A stretch of 64,000 bases of DNA from Perilla frutescens (Eukaryota; Streptophyta; Magnoliopsida; Lamiales; Lamiaceae): positions 25,139,848 to 25,203,847 of the forward strand of contig BRKX01000012.1 of NCBI GenBank assembly GCA_026008535.1, given 5' to 3'. How positions within the stretch are numbered: the first letter of the stretch is position 1; every line of letters begins with the position of its first letter. The position numbers were made by a program, and so were the translations under genes. The notes beneath the pieces are model-generated. The model did no database searches. It saw nothing but the letters and a program-made list of their open reading frames with translations, and was not told the origin of the DNA. Of this stretch, positions 38,401 through 49,968 are shown piece by piece.

Positions 38401-39411
38401 TACTACAAAACTGAAGGATGTTCTTTCACTTACTTACTGTTATATGTTGATGACATGTTGATAGCAAGTAACTCAGTTGCAGGTATCAAAAGTACAAAGA
38501 AAACTCTTAAGGCTGAGTTTGAAATGAAGGATCTTGGTGAGGCTAAAGTGATCCTGGGAATGCAAATTAAGAGAATAAGGTATGAAGGAAAGATCACCCT
38601 CACTCAAGAATCCTGCCTGGATAAAGTGCTGTGTAGATACAATATGAATTTAAGCAAGTCTGTCACAACACCTATGAAGCAAGGTTTAAAGCTAAGTGTT
38701 TCTCAAGGCCCTCAGCATGAAGAAGAAAGGCAAAAAATGATGCTCATTCCATATGCAAGTGCAGTAGGCAGTCTTATGTATTCCATGGTGTGCTGCAGAC
38801 CTGACTTGGCATTTGTAATGAGTGTCATCAGTAGGTTTATGAGTAATCCTGGCAAAACTCATTGGGAAGCTGTAAAGTGGGCAATGAGATACATTAAGGG
38901 ATCTAGCATGAAGGGTTTGGTGTTCAAGAGAAGCACCAAAGAAGAAGAAGCATTGATGGGCTATGTAGATGCTGACTTTGCTGCAAATGTTGACACAAGA
39001 AAGTTTTTAACAGGCTATGTTTTTACTCTATTTGGGGCTGCAGTTAGCTGGAAAGCATACCATCAATCTGTAGTTGCTCTTTCAACCATAGAAGCGGAGT
39101 ATGTAGCCCTTACAGAAGCAATTAAGGAGACTATGTGGTTGAAAGGTATACTCTCAGAGTTTGGCTTGATTCAAGAAAAGGTTACAGTTTTCTGTGACAA
39201 TCAGAGTGCCATTCACTTGGCAAAACACCAGGGATATCACGAGAGGACTAAACATACAGATGTCAAACTTCATTTTGTGAGGGATCTGGTGGAAAAGGAG
39301 AGCATCACAGTCGGCAAGATAGACACTTTGGTGAATCCTGCGGACTGTCTTACCAAGGCTTTGCCAACAGCAAAGTTTGAGCTGAGTCTTGGTCTCATTG
39401 GAATGAATTAA
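35461..39411 (+). pseudogene. copia gag-pol with three in-frame stops
   Basis: One frame of 1317 codons runs from the ATG at 35461 to TAA at 39409-39411. Internal stops are at 35518-35520 (in the first 20 codons of gag), 37270-37272 (integrase) and 37795-37797 (between integrase and reverse transcriptase). Domains in order: gag with zinc knuckle CFHCQEPGHFKKQC (~36175-36216); protease DSGCSFHM (~36370); integrase with HNRLAH...CEHC and DLWGP, IIDDYS, TDNGLEF, PQQNGVAER; reverse transcriptase with CKWIFKKK, VARLVAKGF-like KARLVAKGFSQKEG, LYGLKQSPRQWY and YVDDML (~38443); RNase H with GYVDADFA, ALSTIEAEYVAL and HTDVKLHFVRD. Apart from the stops it is complete, so it was inactivated after insertion or spread by trans-complementation. 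Confidence 0.93.
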
Positions 39412-39520
39412 GCAAAGGAAGGGAGGGAGTGCAGCAGGAGGTAGAGCTGCATTCTTGAAGTAAGAAGCTGAAGTTAAGCTTAGTTTTTGAAGAAGTGAAT
39501 CAAGAGCTAAGGTGGAGATT

Positions 39521-40080
39521 TGTTGAATCTAGCTCATGATTCGATGATCGTCTCATTGTCAGAAGTATTCTTGATCAACAGATTGTGATCAAGGGTTGCA
39601 TAAAAGTCCCATGCAGCTGTTATGTAGTAGATTACCTCCTAAAATCAGTTGTGTTAACTGCCTTGCTCAAGAAGGAAAGGAACTAGGGTTGTTAGCAGCG
39701 GTTATTCTGGTTTGCCTCAGTTTTGTGTTGGTTAGGAGCGGTTTCAATCTATGAAATAAAGCTTTGATCTACAGCTGAGATCAGATGGAGCAGATAGAAG
39801 AAAAGAAAGAAAGAAATAAGCTGCAGCGAGAGGGAGAGAAAATCTGAGAGAATATTCATGTGTTACATCTCAGATTGTTAAAGTTTGTAATCTCATTTCA
39901 TATATCGAGTGAATTACTGTAAGCTTTGTAATCTTGGCATTACAAATCAATAAAGAAGCTCTCTCTTTCTGAAGTGGACGTAGATCTTTCAAGATCGAAC
40001 CACTATAATTCCATGTGTTCTTAGTTTCTGTTTTGATTATTCTTGATTGCTGCTGTGTGAAGAATTGTTCGAATCCAACA
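39521..40080 (+). repeat. 3' LTR of the copia element
   Basis: 560 bp, TGTTGAATCTAGC to GAATCCAACA, followed by AATGG. It matches the 5' LTR except at nine single bases that I could find. Confidence 0.92.
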
Positions 40081-40743
40081 AATGGAATATTGATGAACGA
40101 CATACTTCTGTTTCAGTTGATGGCTATTGATTAGCGAGACTTCTATCATTGCTTTGACGAATTAGAATCCTACGCTTGGATTTGGCTTAAAATATTTTTT
40201 TGCTAATGTGATATTTGTTTGATCGAGTGTCGTATCCAATACATAGTTTAAAACTTTGAATATCTTACATTGAAAAAAGAGTTTCCATTTTCCAATCTAA
40301 TTAATTCTATGGTATTTTCCCATCATCGGCTACTCCAGCGGCCGCTGGATGCCAGCAGTCGCTGGAGTGCCCGAGTTCAACTCCTCAGCGGTCGTTGCAC
40401 TGCACCGTGCACCGGATTTTTCAAATCCATCAAAATTTCGTGTCAAGAAGTCAGATTTCATCCTTTGTATTTTTAACGTGATTTTGAGATGAAATCCAAT
40501 CAAATCCATGACTTTTTAAAGTTCATAGATTTTTTAATACACCCGGATTTTAAAAGACTTTTAAAAGTCTGGATTAAATACACCAGGATTTTAAAGGACT
40601 TTTAAAAGTCTGGATTGGATTTTAAAGGACTTTTAAAAGTCTGGATTGGATTTTAAAGGACTTTTAAAAGTCTGGATTAAATACACCCGGATTTTAAAAG
40701 TCCTTTAAAATCCAATGAAATCTGGATTGAATACACCCCCTAA

Positions 40744-42600
40744 GTGTATTTTTAGCATTTTAAATTTATTTCGTAAAGAATGTTGTTTTATACTTTCAAG
40801 ATGGAAAAATTATATCTTTTGTGTATTTATCTCATTTAATGTATTCAAACAACTCATTTTGACTCATTTAATATTTTCATATGATAGTGTATTAAATAAT
40901 TAATTTAATTATTTTATTATATATATATATATATCCCGAATGACACTTATTCAAAAAGGAAAAAAATATTACCATCGTGTATTTTGACATGACTAATAAG
41001 TCCGTTTAATTGATTACTATTTAATGGTAGGCCAAATTAATATCTGTTAGGCGTTAGCTCCTTTTCTTTATTGAAGTTTGGATCAACTGGCTCTTTGTTA
41101 GCATCAACCACAAATAAAGAATCCAAAGTCAAAACAAATAATGCAAGCAAGGTTTTAAAATAATTAAATAATTATGTGCTTGGAAAAACATGTGGCCTTG
41201 TACAAAGTGGGAGATGAATCAATGCAGATCTTTGTCAACCTTTTTTGAAAAATGTTTTAGACTTTATATGCGCTAAATATTTACAATACACATCATAGTA
41301 ATCACTTTAATAGTGTAGACAATTGCCACGTATAATCCACAATTTAAACGAATTGAAATTATCGTTTGATTTAAATCTTATGGCCAAAAATCAAATATAA
41401 TATTTGTCATTTTAGGATGAACTAGGAAAATAAATTTTACAATGCTTAAGAGCCATATTTTTCTGTAGTAAAAAGTTTTCTTCTTTATATCAAAATATTT
41501 ATTGTTAAAAAAAAATCTCAATACTTCATTTATGCGTTGTGTAGCATATCTATCTATGGTGTAATATTTGGGAAAACACACACACACACTATTTAAAAAA
41601 AAACACACAAAAACACCCCTATAAATTTAGAGTAAATCAATATCTTCTACATGTACATTCTAGATTTAATTCGAGTTTGAAATTAGACATGTTAATTGAC
41701 GTATAGATTAGCTTGTTGTTCATTGTCTGAAAGGGGATATATAACAACTAATTTTAGTTATAAGGTTGAAAATCTTGATCCGTAATTGAAAAAATAATCT
41801 TCATAGACAAATTACATAAATTTTGAATCGAGTAAAGAAAATTATGAAAAGTCATAACTGAATTTCATCCACAACCAAATCACAACATAAGAAATGGATC
41901 AAATAGGTACCCAATCCTCATGTGGGAACCTAAAAACCAATCAAAGCGTTAGATTTGATTAGATCTAATGACCATAATTTAGTCAATGTTTTAGTCAAAG
42001 TAAGGTGGTAAACTTGTAATATTTGAGAACTTAATGAAGACGATGTTATTTTCATAATTTAGAAATTCTGTTATATTTTTCGAATTTTGGGTTCAATTCT
42101 CAGAATTAAATAGACAACGACTTAAAACTTTTATCTTTTTAGATGTTGTATTAATAAGCTAACATGAAATAAATTCATATTGCTAATTTGACGAGATCAT
42201 ATTGCTACAGGTGTATGGTGTGAAATTTAGTTTCCTAAGTTATAAATACTCTATCACTTACTAGTGCACAAGTTGTTCGTGTACAAATACTGAGTCGAGG
42301 TCAACCTCAGGGAATTGGAATAATAAGCATGCAATTATCATGATTTGCAACTTCTTTGCTATCTAAACAATCATCATTTTAATGGGATGTTTCGTACCAG
42401 TTTGATCAGAAAAACTTGAATTTAACACAATTAGAACAGCTAAAGGAAAAGACAATTAAGTGGAATTCAATAAAAGATAAACGGCCTAGCACGCAAATCT
42501 CCAAGTCGAAACCCCTCAATTGAAGACTAATTTGCAATTCTACCTCACTCTACTAAAAAATCACAATTTAAGTTCAATAACTCTCTCGAGACTATCAAAC
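40744..42600. other. AT-rich intergenic DNA, partly repeat-like
   Basis: No gene is seen. A (TA)n tract lies at about 40919-40933. The stretch from about 42255 (TAGTGCACAAGTTGTTCGTG ... CTCAGGGAATTGGAAT) onwards looks like part of a dispersed repeat that continues behind the hAT element, at about 45517-46548. I could not find its ends. Confidence 0.4.
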
Positions 42601-42608
42601 CTTAGGGC

Positions 42609-45508
42609 TAGGGGTGTAAACGAGCCGAGTACTGCCGAGCTCGAGCTCGGCTCGTTTAAGTATCCGTGAGCTCGAGCTCGAGTTACTCGAGCTCGGAACT
42701 TGGGCTCGAGCTCGGCTCGACAAGAAAAACTCGAGCTCGAGCTCGGCTCGAGCTCGACTCAGGTTCGGCTCGTTTATTTAAAATTCGAGCCCGAATCCGA
42801 ACTTGACTCGGGTTCGGCTCGATTGTTTAAAATTCGAGCCCGAACTCGAGCTCGAGCTCGAGCTCGGCTCGTTTATTTATTTGTTAATATTGATATTTTT
42901 TTCATTTCTCTAATTTTTTATATATTTTTAAATTTATACTATATGTTTATTAGTTATATAATATATATTATATATATATATATATATATATTATGTGTAT
43001 GTATTAGTTATCGAGTGTGTGTCGTAAGATTCACAAATCATGAATCACAACTCATAAGTTATTCCTATTACAATATATTAAGATAATTTATAAATTAATA
43101 ATTCTATATTATTTAAGAGACTATTAATATTAACTTTTTTAATTATTATTATTCTTAGGGGGGTGTATTCAATTAGGATTTTGATGGATTTTGTTGGACT
43201 TTAAAATGTCCATGGATTTTTATGGATTTTATAAATCCATAGACTCCATATGGAGTCTCCAAGACTCCACATGGAGTCTCCCAACTCCACGCAGAGTCTG
43301 GCGGATTTCGTGTATGGATTTTGAACGATTTCAATGGATTTCAAATCCATCTCGCCAACGCTCGTTGAAACACAACGATCGGTGTATCCGAAAAAAAAAA
43401 TTAAACCCAGCGGCCGCTAGAATCAAGCGACCTTGATCCCAGCGGCCACTGGCTGCAGTGCCATCATCGGCAAGACCAGCGGCCGCTGGGGTCGGGTGAC
43501 GGCTGGGGTGCCCGATTTCAACTCCTCACCGGCCGCTGGAACACAACACTCACCGGATTTTCCAAATCCATCGAAATCTCGTGTCCAGAGGTCGGATTTC
43601 ATCCTTTGTAATTTTCACGTGAAATCCAACTGAAATCCAACGAAATCAATGACTTTTTAAAGTCCGTGGATTGTTGAATACCGCAGAATTTTAAAGGACT
43701 TTTAAAAGTTTGGATTGAATACACCAAGATTTCGTTGGACTTTTAAAAGTCTGGATTGAATACACCAGAATTTCGTTGGACTTTTAAAAGTCTGGATTGA
43801 ATACACCCGGATTTTAAAAGTCCAACGAAATCCAACGAAATCTCAATCCAATACACCCCCTTTAGTTTAGGTTATTTAATGTTAGTCTTAATTTTTGTTA
43901 ATTTTTTTTATTATTATGTGCATATTAACTAATATAAACTATAGTTATATAAACTATGTACTATAATGTAAATAATATATATAACTAAGAATTTAAGATT
44001 AATTATACAACGGTGCTAATTAACTGATAAAAAATAAGAATACTGTTACTCTTGAACTTGATTTCTTAATTTTGATAAATTTTTTTGAGAAATTATTATG
44101 TTCCCAATATCATTTATTTCATTTCATTCTTATTTAATGAATTGATATTGATTATTTTGTCAATATTAGTATTAATTTTTGTGAATTTTCTTTTTTTCCT
44201 TTTATTATTATATACAGTTTAACTAATATTGATTATATGCTAGAATACTAATTGATGGACGGCAGTATATATGACTCATAGTTTAAGATTAACTATATAA
44301 CATTGGTGCTAAGAATATTGTTACTCTTGAACATTTAATTAATTTTAATTTTTGTTAATTTTCCTTTTCCATTATTATTTTGTTACTTTCGATAATATTA
44401 GTTTAATATCATTGATTACATTTCATGTTTAAATATTTAATGATGAGTATTATTTTGTCAAATTGTTAATATTAATCATATTTTTTTTTATTTTTTGTTC
44501 TTTTATTACTTTACATGCATTATAAATTTATAATTTATAACTTATATTCTTGTAAGTTATAACTAATAATCTAAGATGGACTATAATCTATATATTATGT
44601 ACTATATACTGTTGATTTTCCTTTTTCTTTATTTTCTTTTATTACGCATCTACTCTTGTGTTAAACACCATATTTCTTAATTTTGATAATATTAAATTAA
44701 TATTATTGATTTCATTTCATATTTATTAATTAATGAATTGAGAAATATTATTTTATAAATATCAATCTTAATTTCTCTTATTACTCAGTATTTATTACTG
44801 AGCGTTCAATTTCTTAAGTTCGACAATATTAATATAATATCATTTCATATTTCATATTATTATTTAAATATATTATGTAGAATTGTAAATAAGATAACTA
44901 TATTATATATATATATATAGTTCATTAGTTTGTATGTTTGTGTATATAATCGTTACTCTTGATCATTGATTTCTTAACTTTAATAATATTAGTTCAATAG
45001 TTAATACCATTAATTTTATTTAATTTTTAATGAGAAGTATTAATTTGACAAAAATTACAATATAAATAAATAATATTTTAATAATTACAAAAATAGTATA
45101 TGTCTCGAGTTCTAAATCGAATAGCTCGCGAGCCCGACTCGAGCTCGGCTCGTTTAAGTACTCGTGAGTCAGGCTCGTGAGACAGATCGCGAGCTCGGCT
45201 CGAGCTCGGCTCGTTTAAGTACTCGTGAGCCAAGCTCGTGAGACAGCTCGCGAGCCAGGCTCGAGTTCGGCTCGTTTAACTACTCGTGAGCCGGTTCGTG
45301 AGACAACTCGTTAAAAAGCTCGAGAACCTCACGAGCCGAGTTAGCTCGCGAGCTCGACGAGCCAAGCTCGAGCTCGGCTCGAGAAAATGGCGAGCTCGTT
45401 TAGCAGGCTCGAGCTCGGCTCGTTTAAGAAATGAGCCAGTCTCGAGCGAGCTTTTTTCGAGCCGATACCCGAGTATCTCGCGAGTAGTTTGGCTCATTTA
45501 CAGCCCTA
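42609..45508. mobile_element. Non-autonomous hAT element
   Basis: The 8-bp direct repeat CTTAGGGC flanks it (42601-42608 and 45509-45516). Ends are TAGGGGTGTAAACGAGCC on the left and, reversed, TAGGGCTGTAAATGAGCC on the right. An 8-bp duplication and TAGGG-type termini are the hAT signature. Both subterminal regions (42620-42880 and 45110-45490) are dense in GAGCTCG/CTCGAGC words with GGCTCGTTTA, plausible transposase-binding repeats. The interior is AT-rich and carries no transposase, so it must have moved with help from elsewhere. It holds a nested inverted-repeat element at 43157-43860. Confidence 0.88.
43157..43860. mobile_element. Second copy of the PIF/Harbinger-like inverted-repeat element
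   Basis: It starts GGGGGTGTATTCAATTAGG and ends CAATCCAATACACCCCC. The flanks read CTTAG and TTTAG, so a TTA duplication is likely but its exact border is ambiguous. The middle has GC-rich CAGCGGCCGCTGG blocks. The right third has two to three copies of a unit of about 50 bp with GGACTTTTAAAAGTCTGGATT and GAATACACC. It aligns with both halves of 34056-40740 and so shows what that element looked like before the later insertions. No transposase is encoded. Confidence 0.78.
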
Positions 45509-45516
45509 CTTAGGGC

Positions 45517-46548
45517 TATACTTAAAAATCACTATCTCTAGTTAGAAATTTAAAGACAGCTTACCAAAAGCTCAAATAGAATAATTTTTTCTTAATCAAC
45601 AACCATTTCCCCAAATTGGCTATAGATTAAGTTCTTCCGAGTAATCATCTATGTAAAGGAGACTCTTCTCAAAACCACATTCACACTAGCATAGAACCCA
45701 AATGGAGGTTAATCACTTAAAATTCCCAATTAAAAGATTGCTTGAAGAAAGTAGAGAGAAAGTCAAGAATACAAATCACATCAACAATTAAGAGTTCAAG
45801 AACTTAGAAAATTTACACGATAGAACCTTAGGAAAATCATCCACTCATGCTTAATACAAGAATAATACTTAATAAAGTAAACATTCACCACAATCTTAAA
45901 GAATAAGGGGAAAAATTTAGAAAAATTCGAAAAAAAAATTCAATTTTCACTTTTCTTTGCTCCAAATCCCCAAAATCACCATTTCCAAATTCTTCACAAG
46001 GTGAGAGTCTAATTTTGGTAAGGAATGGATATCTAGATACCCAAATTCGATTTTGAGTTAGTTTTTATACATAGCTCAAAACTTAAAATTAAAAATAATT
46101 ACAAAATAGCAAAAATCACGCAGATACACGAAAAAAAAAACTCCAGGACGCGAAACGGGATCGATCGCGTCTTGACCAAAGCCAAACATGGCTCACTAAT
46201 GGTGCCGACGGATCGTGTCTCCCCTCACTCTTTTACCCACACTCCAAGGCACGAGTGATGAGGTCGCGCCTCTACTCACGCCGCCTGAACTTCGAAACAT
46301 AGTGTAGTAATGGAGCCTTCTGATCGCGCCTTGCCTCGTGCTGTAGCTTTGGTTTTGGGGCGCGAGCGGTCGCGCCTGCTCTGTTTTGCGCTATTTCTTT
46401 TGTTTTGGAGCATGTTTACTTCGTTGGTCCCTGAAATCCAAAATTAGGATAAATAAAGATATACACTTCAAAAGTTAACACATGATTTTTAAATAACATC
46501 ATAATAGCCTTTAAACACTCACACAAATAACACAAAAATCATAAATGT
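45517..46548. other. Repeat-like DNA, possible LTR fragment
   Basis: No ORF is supported. The part at 46140-46400 is unusually GC-rich and repeats GATCGCG/TCGCGCC words (GATCGATCGCGTC, GGTCGCGCCTGC). The whole looks like the continuation of the dispersed repeat before the hAT element. Family and limits are unknown. Confidence 0.35.
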
Positions 46549-47535
46549 CAGTGCCCAAAACAAATCGGATTGGTGGTTTGTAACAGTTGGTTTTCTAGTT
46601 TGCGGCAGTTTGTGAACAGTTCGGCACAGTTACTATTACAAATCGTAACCGTAACCGCTTTTCCACCGATGCGGTTCCAGTTTGGGATTCCCGAAATTGG
46701 CAAATCGTATATTTGCAACCGTTTTGTGTGATATTTATTTATTTATTTTCATAGTCGAGAATACGATCCGTGTGATCTCGATCTATAACTAAGAACAATT
46801 CATCATAGATTTCTGACGTGAAACCACAGTTTCTTGTGTTTTGTGTGCTTCATAACCAGCGGTTCAAGCGCCCATTTAAAAAAAATTCAAATTTCAAATT
46901 TAATTTTTTTCAAGATTATAAAGTTTATAATTTCAACTTTCAAGATTATAAAGTTTTCCAAGTATTGTATGAATGTAAATTATAATTTGTTAAAATTTTA
47001 ATTTAATGGTAAGTTGTACCATGTATGTTTATAATTTTAATATTAAATTAGGTACGTAATTTATAATTTTTCAAAGTTTAATTTTTAATATTGTAAGTTA
47101 CAAGTTGTAACTCGTATTCTTGCAAGTTTGTAAATTATAATCGCATATTATTTATCAAATAAACTTGTCATCCTTTTTAGAATTGTAATTTGGTTAAATT
47201 GTGCAAATAAAATATGTGAGATACTAATATTATTTAATAGTTGAAAGAAAGTTAAAAAAAATAAAAAGAAACAATAAAAAGGTTTAAAAAGTTATAATGT
47301 GATATTATTTATGCAAATTATAATGTGATATTATTTTATAGTTCAAATTAAAAAAAAACTTGAAAATCGGCGGTTAACGGGCAAACCGTCGTAAATTGGG
47401 GGTTTGACAAACTTGCGGTTACGAAAAACTGTAATTGTTGGCACCTAACGAATGGTGTGATTCCTATTTGTATCATCTGGAACAGCTAACCATCGGTTTG
47501 TAACCGAAACCGGCACAAACTGAAAATCATGGGCA
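46549..47535. mobile_element. Candidate hAT-like MITE with GGTTTGTAACCG subterminal repeats
   Basis: The left part begins CAGTGCCCAAAACAAATCGG and is rich in GGTTTGTAAC, AACCGTAACCG and GCGGTT. The right part is rich in the same words in reverse (CGGTTAACGG, CGGTTTGTAACCGAAACCGG) and ends CATGGGCAGTT. Flanks ATAAATGT and CTAAATAT are only similar. The interior is AT-rich and non-coding. Mirrored subterminal repeats suggest a diverged hAT derivative. The borders are weak. Confidence 0.4.
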
Positions 47536-47756
47536 GTTCTAAATATTGCTAAATTGACACGTGTTAAACATCAATCATATAACATTAAAACACATTTAAA
47601 ATAATATTGTTTAACATCATTTATACATCATATGGCTAATATGTGAATAATGATATGCTAATAATTATGACTTATAAGTAATGTTGGTTGATTTGAATCT
47701 TATTTTTCTTACAGTTTTTGCAATGAATCGATAGCCTTTAATCAAACAACCATTAA

Positions 47757-48349
47757 GAGCATCCACTATGGTGAATATTTTAGGTACAATTTTTTTGGTA
47801 TGTACCAAAAAATAAGGTACATCATAGTGATGGGTTAAAAAAAGGTATAAATTGGGTAAATGGTACATGCAGCTGTACAAGTATTTTGAGAAAAAAAGGT
47901 GTGATGTGGGGTCCACGCCTCTTTTTTTATTCTTTCCCCTACTCTCTCCACTTTTCTCCTTCTCTTTCTTCTCATTTCTCCGGAAAATTCTACACCAGTG
48001 TAGTGTCTTTTCAATATAATAAATTTAATATTATGTATATGCAACATTTTTATTTTTGTAAGAAATCAATTTTAGTGAAAGAAATATATCGACAACTAAA
48101 ATTTTATTTTTACAATATAATATAATATAATATAATATATTTTCAAACTAAAATATTTTACCGATATCAATTTCACCCATAAAATAAATTTACAACAATA
48201 ATAAAAAATGTGCCGATAAAGAATATTTCATTAAAATAACTTAAAAAAACATTGCCGACTTATGTGCCAATATGAAAAAAAAAAATCAAACGTCTTATTT
48301 TTTCACAGTTTAACTCATTTTCCCCTCTCTCTCTACCCACCGATTCCAA

Positions 48350-48428
<79 letters not shown>

Positions 48429-49051
48429 ATCTCCCCTCTTTTTCTCTTTCTCTCTCATCCTTTATCTTTTTCTCTCTTTTTAAAATTATTAAATTTTACC
48501 TTATAATAAAATTTTGATTTCATAGATCAAGTATGATAATTAATTTTTTGGTTTTATGCATGCACTTGTCAATTCAACTCGGTAATAATAACATTAATTA
48601 GTTCATTTAAGAAGCTTTTATATATTTTAATATTTCATTTTATGTATCATTTGTATTTTATTTTCCAACGTTGTACTCATCTTTCTAGTATCAATAAAAT
48701 TGATATTTTTTTCAATAATTTGATATGAACGCGATTCATTTTTAATTTATTTTTTTTTAAAAAAAATTAATGATAACTTTGATATTTTTATATCAAAAAA
48801 TAATATTTAAATAAAATTTAGTTAAATTATGTATATATATATGTATGTATGTATGTATGCATTTTATTAAATGAGTGATAAATATAGTGGAGCCCCAAAA
48901 AGTTGTATGTATCATATGTATAGTGTGTGATTTGAAGGGAATGAATATTTAAAAAAGTAGGTATATAACTTTTGATGTGGCGGTGACGTGGCGAGGTTAT
49001 GTATCAAATTTTGGGTACAGTATAGGAGATGATCTAACTTTCTCAATGGAT
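47757..49051. mobile_element. Candidate inverted-repeat element with a CT microsatellite
   Basis: The left end reads GAGCATCCACTATGGTGAA. The right end reads CTCAATGGATGCTAC, which reversed gives GTAGCATCCATTGAG. The shared AGCATCCA and the words GGTACA/TGTACC near both ends suggest terminal inverted repeats. A (CT)n tract lies at about 48350-48421. No transposase is present and no target duplication could be fixed. Confidence 0.4.
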
Positions 49052-49214
49052 GCTACAAGGTGCTCTACCTTAGCAGTATATAAATGATACGATATGATAA
49101 TACTACCATTTAAAAATTTGACCGCTAAAATTTGCATATGTCAATGCTATACATAATTTCACTTCTGTTGTTACTTTCACCTTATATGTATCATATTTTT
49201 CTAATGTTAACGTT

Positions 49215-49740
49215 AACAAGAGCAATGATAATACTAACACTATCGAACGATAATGTTAATACAACAAAAATCTAATAACGTTGTTCATGATTGTTTTATA
49301 ATGTTTCCGATAAGTTTTTCCATTGATGCTAACATTAGTTATGATAATTCAAAAATGAACAATGATAAAGCTAACACTACCGAATGATAATGCTAATACA
49401 ATAAAATTCTAACAACGTTGTTCATGGTTTATTTATAATGTCAATGACAAATTTTTTTGTTAATGCTAACATTAGCTATGATAATGCTAAAACTGGTGAA
49501 CAATAACGCTAATAATACAAAATGTACAACTACATCAGACAATTCCAATATCATTGTTCATGGGCTATGTTTTAAATGTTCCTGAAAATTTCTCGATGCT
49601 AACAAAACAAAACAAAACTATTAATTCATCATGAAAGAATACTAAAGAAGTCCCGTAACGTTAGCATCATCAATGATAATGTTAGCATTATCAATATTTG
49701 TATTAGCATTGTCAATATCTTTGTTAGCATATGATTCTAG
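49215..49740. repeat. Three ~140-bp tandem repeats and a TTAGCAT minisatellite
   Basis: Units starting near 49221, 49360 and 49499 share CAATGATAA..CTAACACTA, AACGTTGTTCATG and TTTTTATTGATGCTAACATTAG-like blocks, at a spacing of about 140 bp. Next to them, at about 49659-49738, GTTAGCAT plus an A/T-rich TCAAT stretch recurs four times at 18-24 bp spacing. No coding potential is seen. Confidence 0.65.
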
Positions 49741-49927
49741 CTTTGCTAGCACGCGTAATATTGATAAAATTACAAAAATGTTACCATATTTTTTCTTATG
49801 TTCCTTTTATTTACAGCTATGTCATTGTCTTTTTGATCAAATCTGGATCATCCAATCTTAAAATTGAAGGGTGTAGATTAGTTCTTAGTTCTCACATGAT
49901 AGGGTTGACTCTCTCTAGAACCACACA

Positions 49928-49958
<31 letters not shown>

Positions 49959-49968
49959 CACATATATA

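Larger units (their letters stand above)
34861..40080 (+). mobile_element. Ty1/copia LTR retrotransposon (Tork/Tnt1-like)
   Basis: Two 560-bp LTRs flank one gag-pol frame on the plus strand. AATGG at 34856-34860 and 40081-40085 is the target duplication. Domain order is gag, protease, integrase, reverse transcriptase, RNase H, which is the Ty1/copia order. By eye the LTRs differ at nine bases and have no indels, so the insertion is fairly young. The frame has three in-frame stops and no frameshift. A purine-rich stretch (AAGGTGGAGATT) precedes the 3' LTR. Confidence 0.95.
34360..40282. mobile_element. Insert with 17-bp target duplication, possible retrocopy
   Basis: TTCCATTTTCCAATCTA occurs at 34343-34359 and again at 40283-40299, where the inverted-repeat element resumes. 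Without the copia element (34861-40085 with its target duplication) about 0.7 kb remains: 34360-34860 plus 40086-40282. This DNA is less AT-rich. In three plus-strand frames it shows short coding-like stretches (LWDEFYDTSVEEGN, KEIDEDFHELILPDAVLAL, TPADFWELLTN), and it ends in GAAAAAAGAG. A long target duplication plus coding-like, broken sequence suggests a reverse-transcribed gene copy placed by LINE machinery. I cannot identify the parent gene. Confidence 0.5.
34056..40740. mobile_element. Terminal-inverted-repeat element (PIF/Harbinger-like), with nested inserts
   Basis: The left end is GGAGGGTGTATTCAATCCCG and the right end is GGATTGAATACACCCCC, an inverted pair. The 3-bp sequence TAA flanks it at 34053-34055 and 40741-40743. 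Inside are GC-rich blocks around CAGCGGCCGCTGG and, at the right end, several copies of GGACTTTTAAAAGTCTGGATT. A second copy, without large inserts, lies at 43157-43860. TWA target duplications and a G-rich terminus fit PIF/Harbinger, but no transposase is present, so the family is inferred. Most of the 6.7 kb is later insertions. Confidence 0.75.

Noticed and set aside
42700..43086. 128-codon plus-strand ORF
   Set aside because: Its first part is hAT subterminal repeat and the rest is AT-rich low-complexity sequence.
45276..45513. Overlapping ORFs on both strands, Arg/Ser/Leu-rich
   Set aside because: They fall in the GAGCTCG subterminal repeats of the hAT element, where the repeat keeps all frames open.
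48262..48483. Plus-strand ORF made mostly of Ser-Leu repeats
   Set aside because: It is a (CT)n microsatellite read as codons.
49215..49740. Regularly spaced repeats as a possible CRISPR array
   Set aside because: Units are imperfect, spacing is irregular and the genome is a plant nuclear one.
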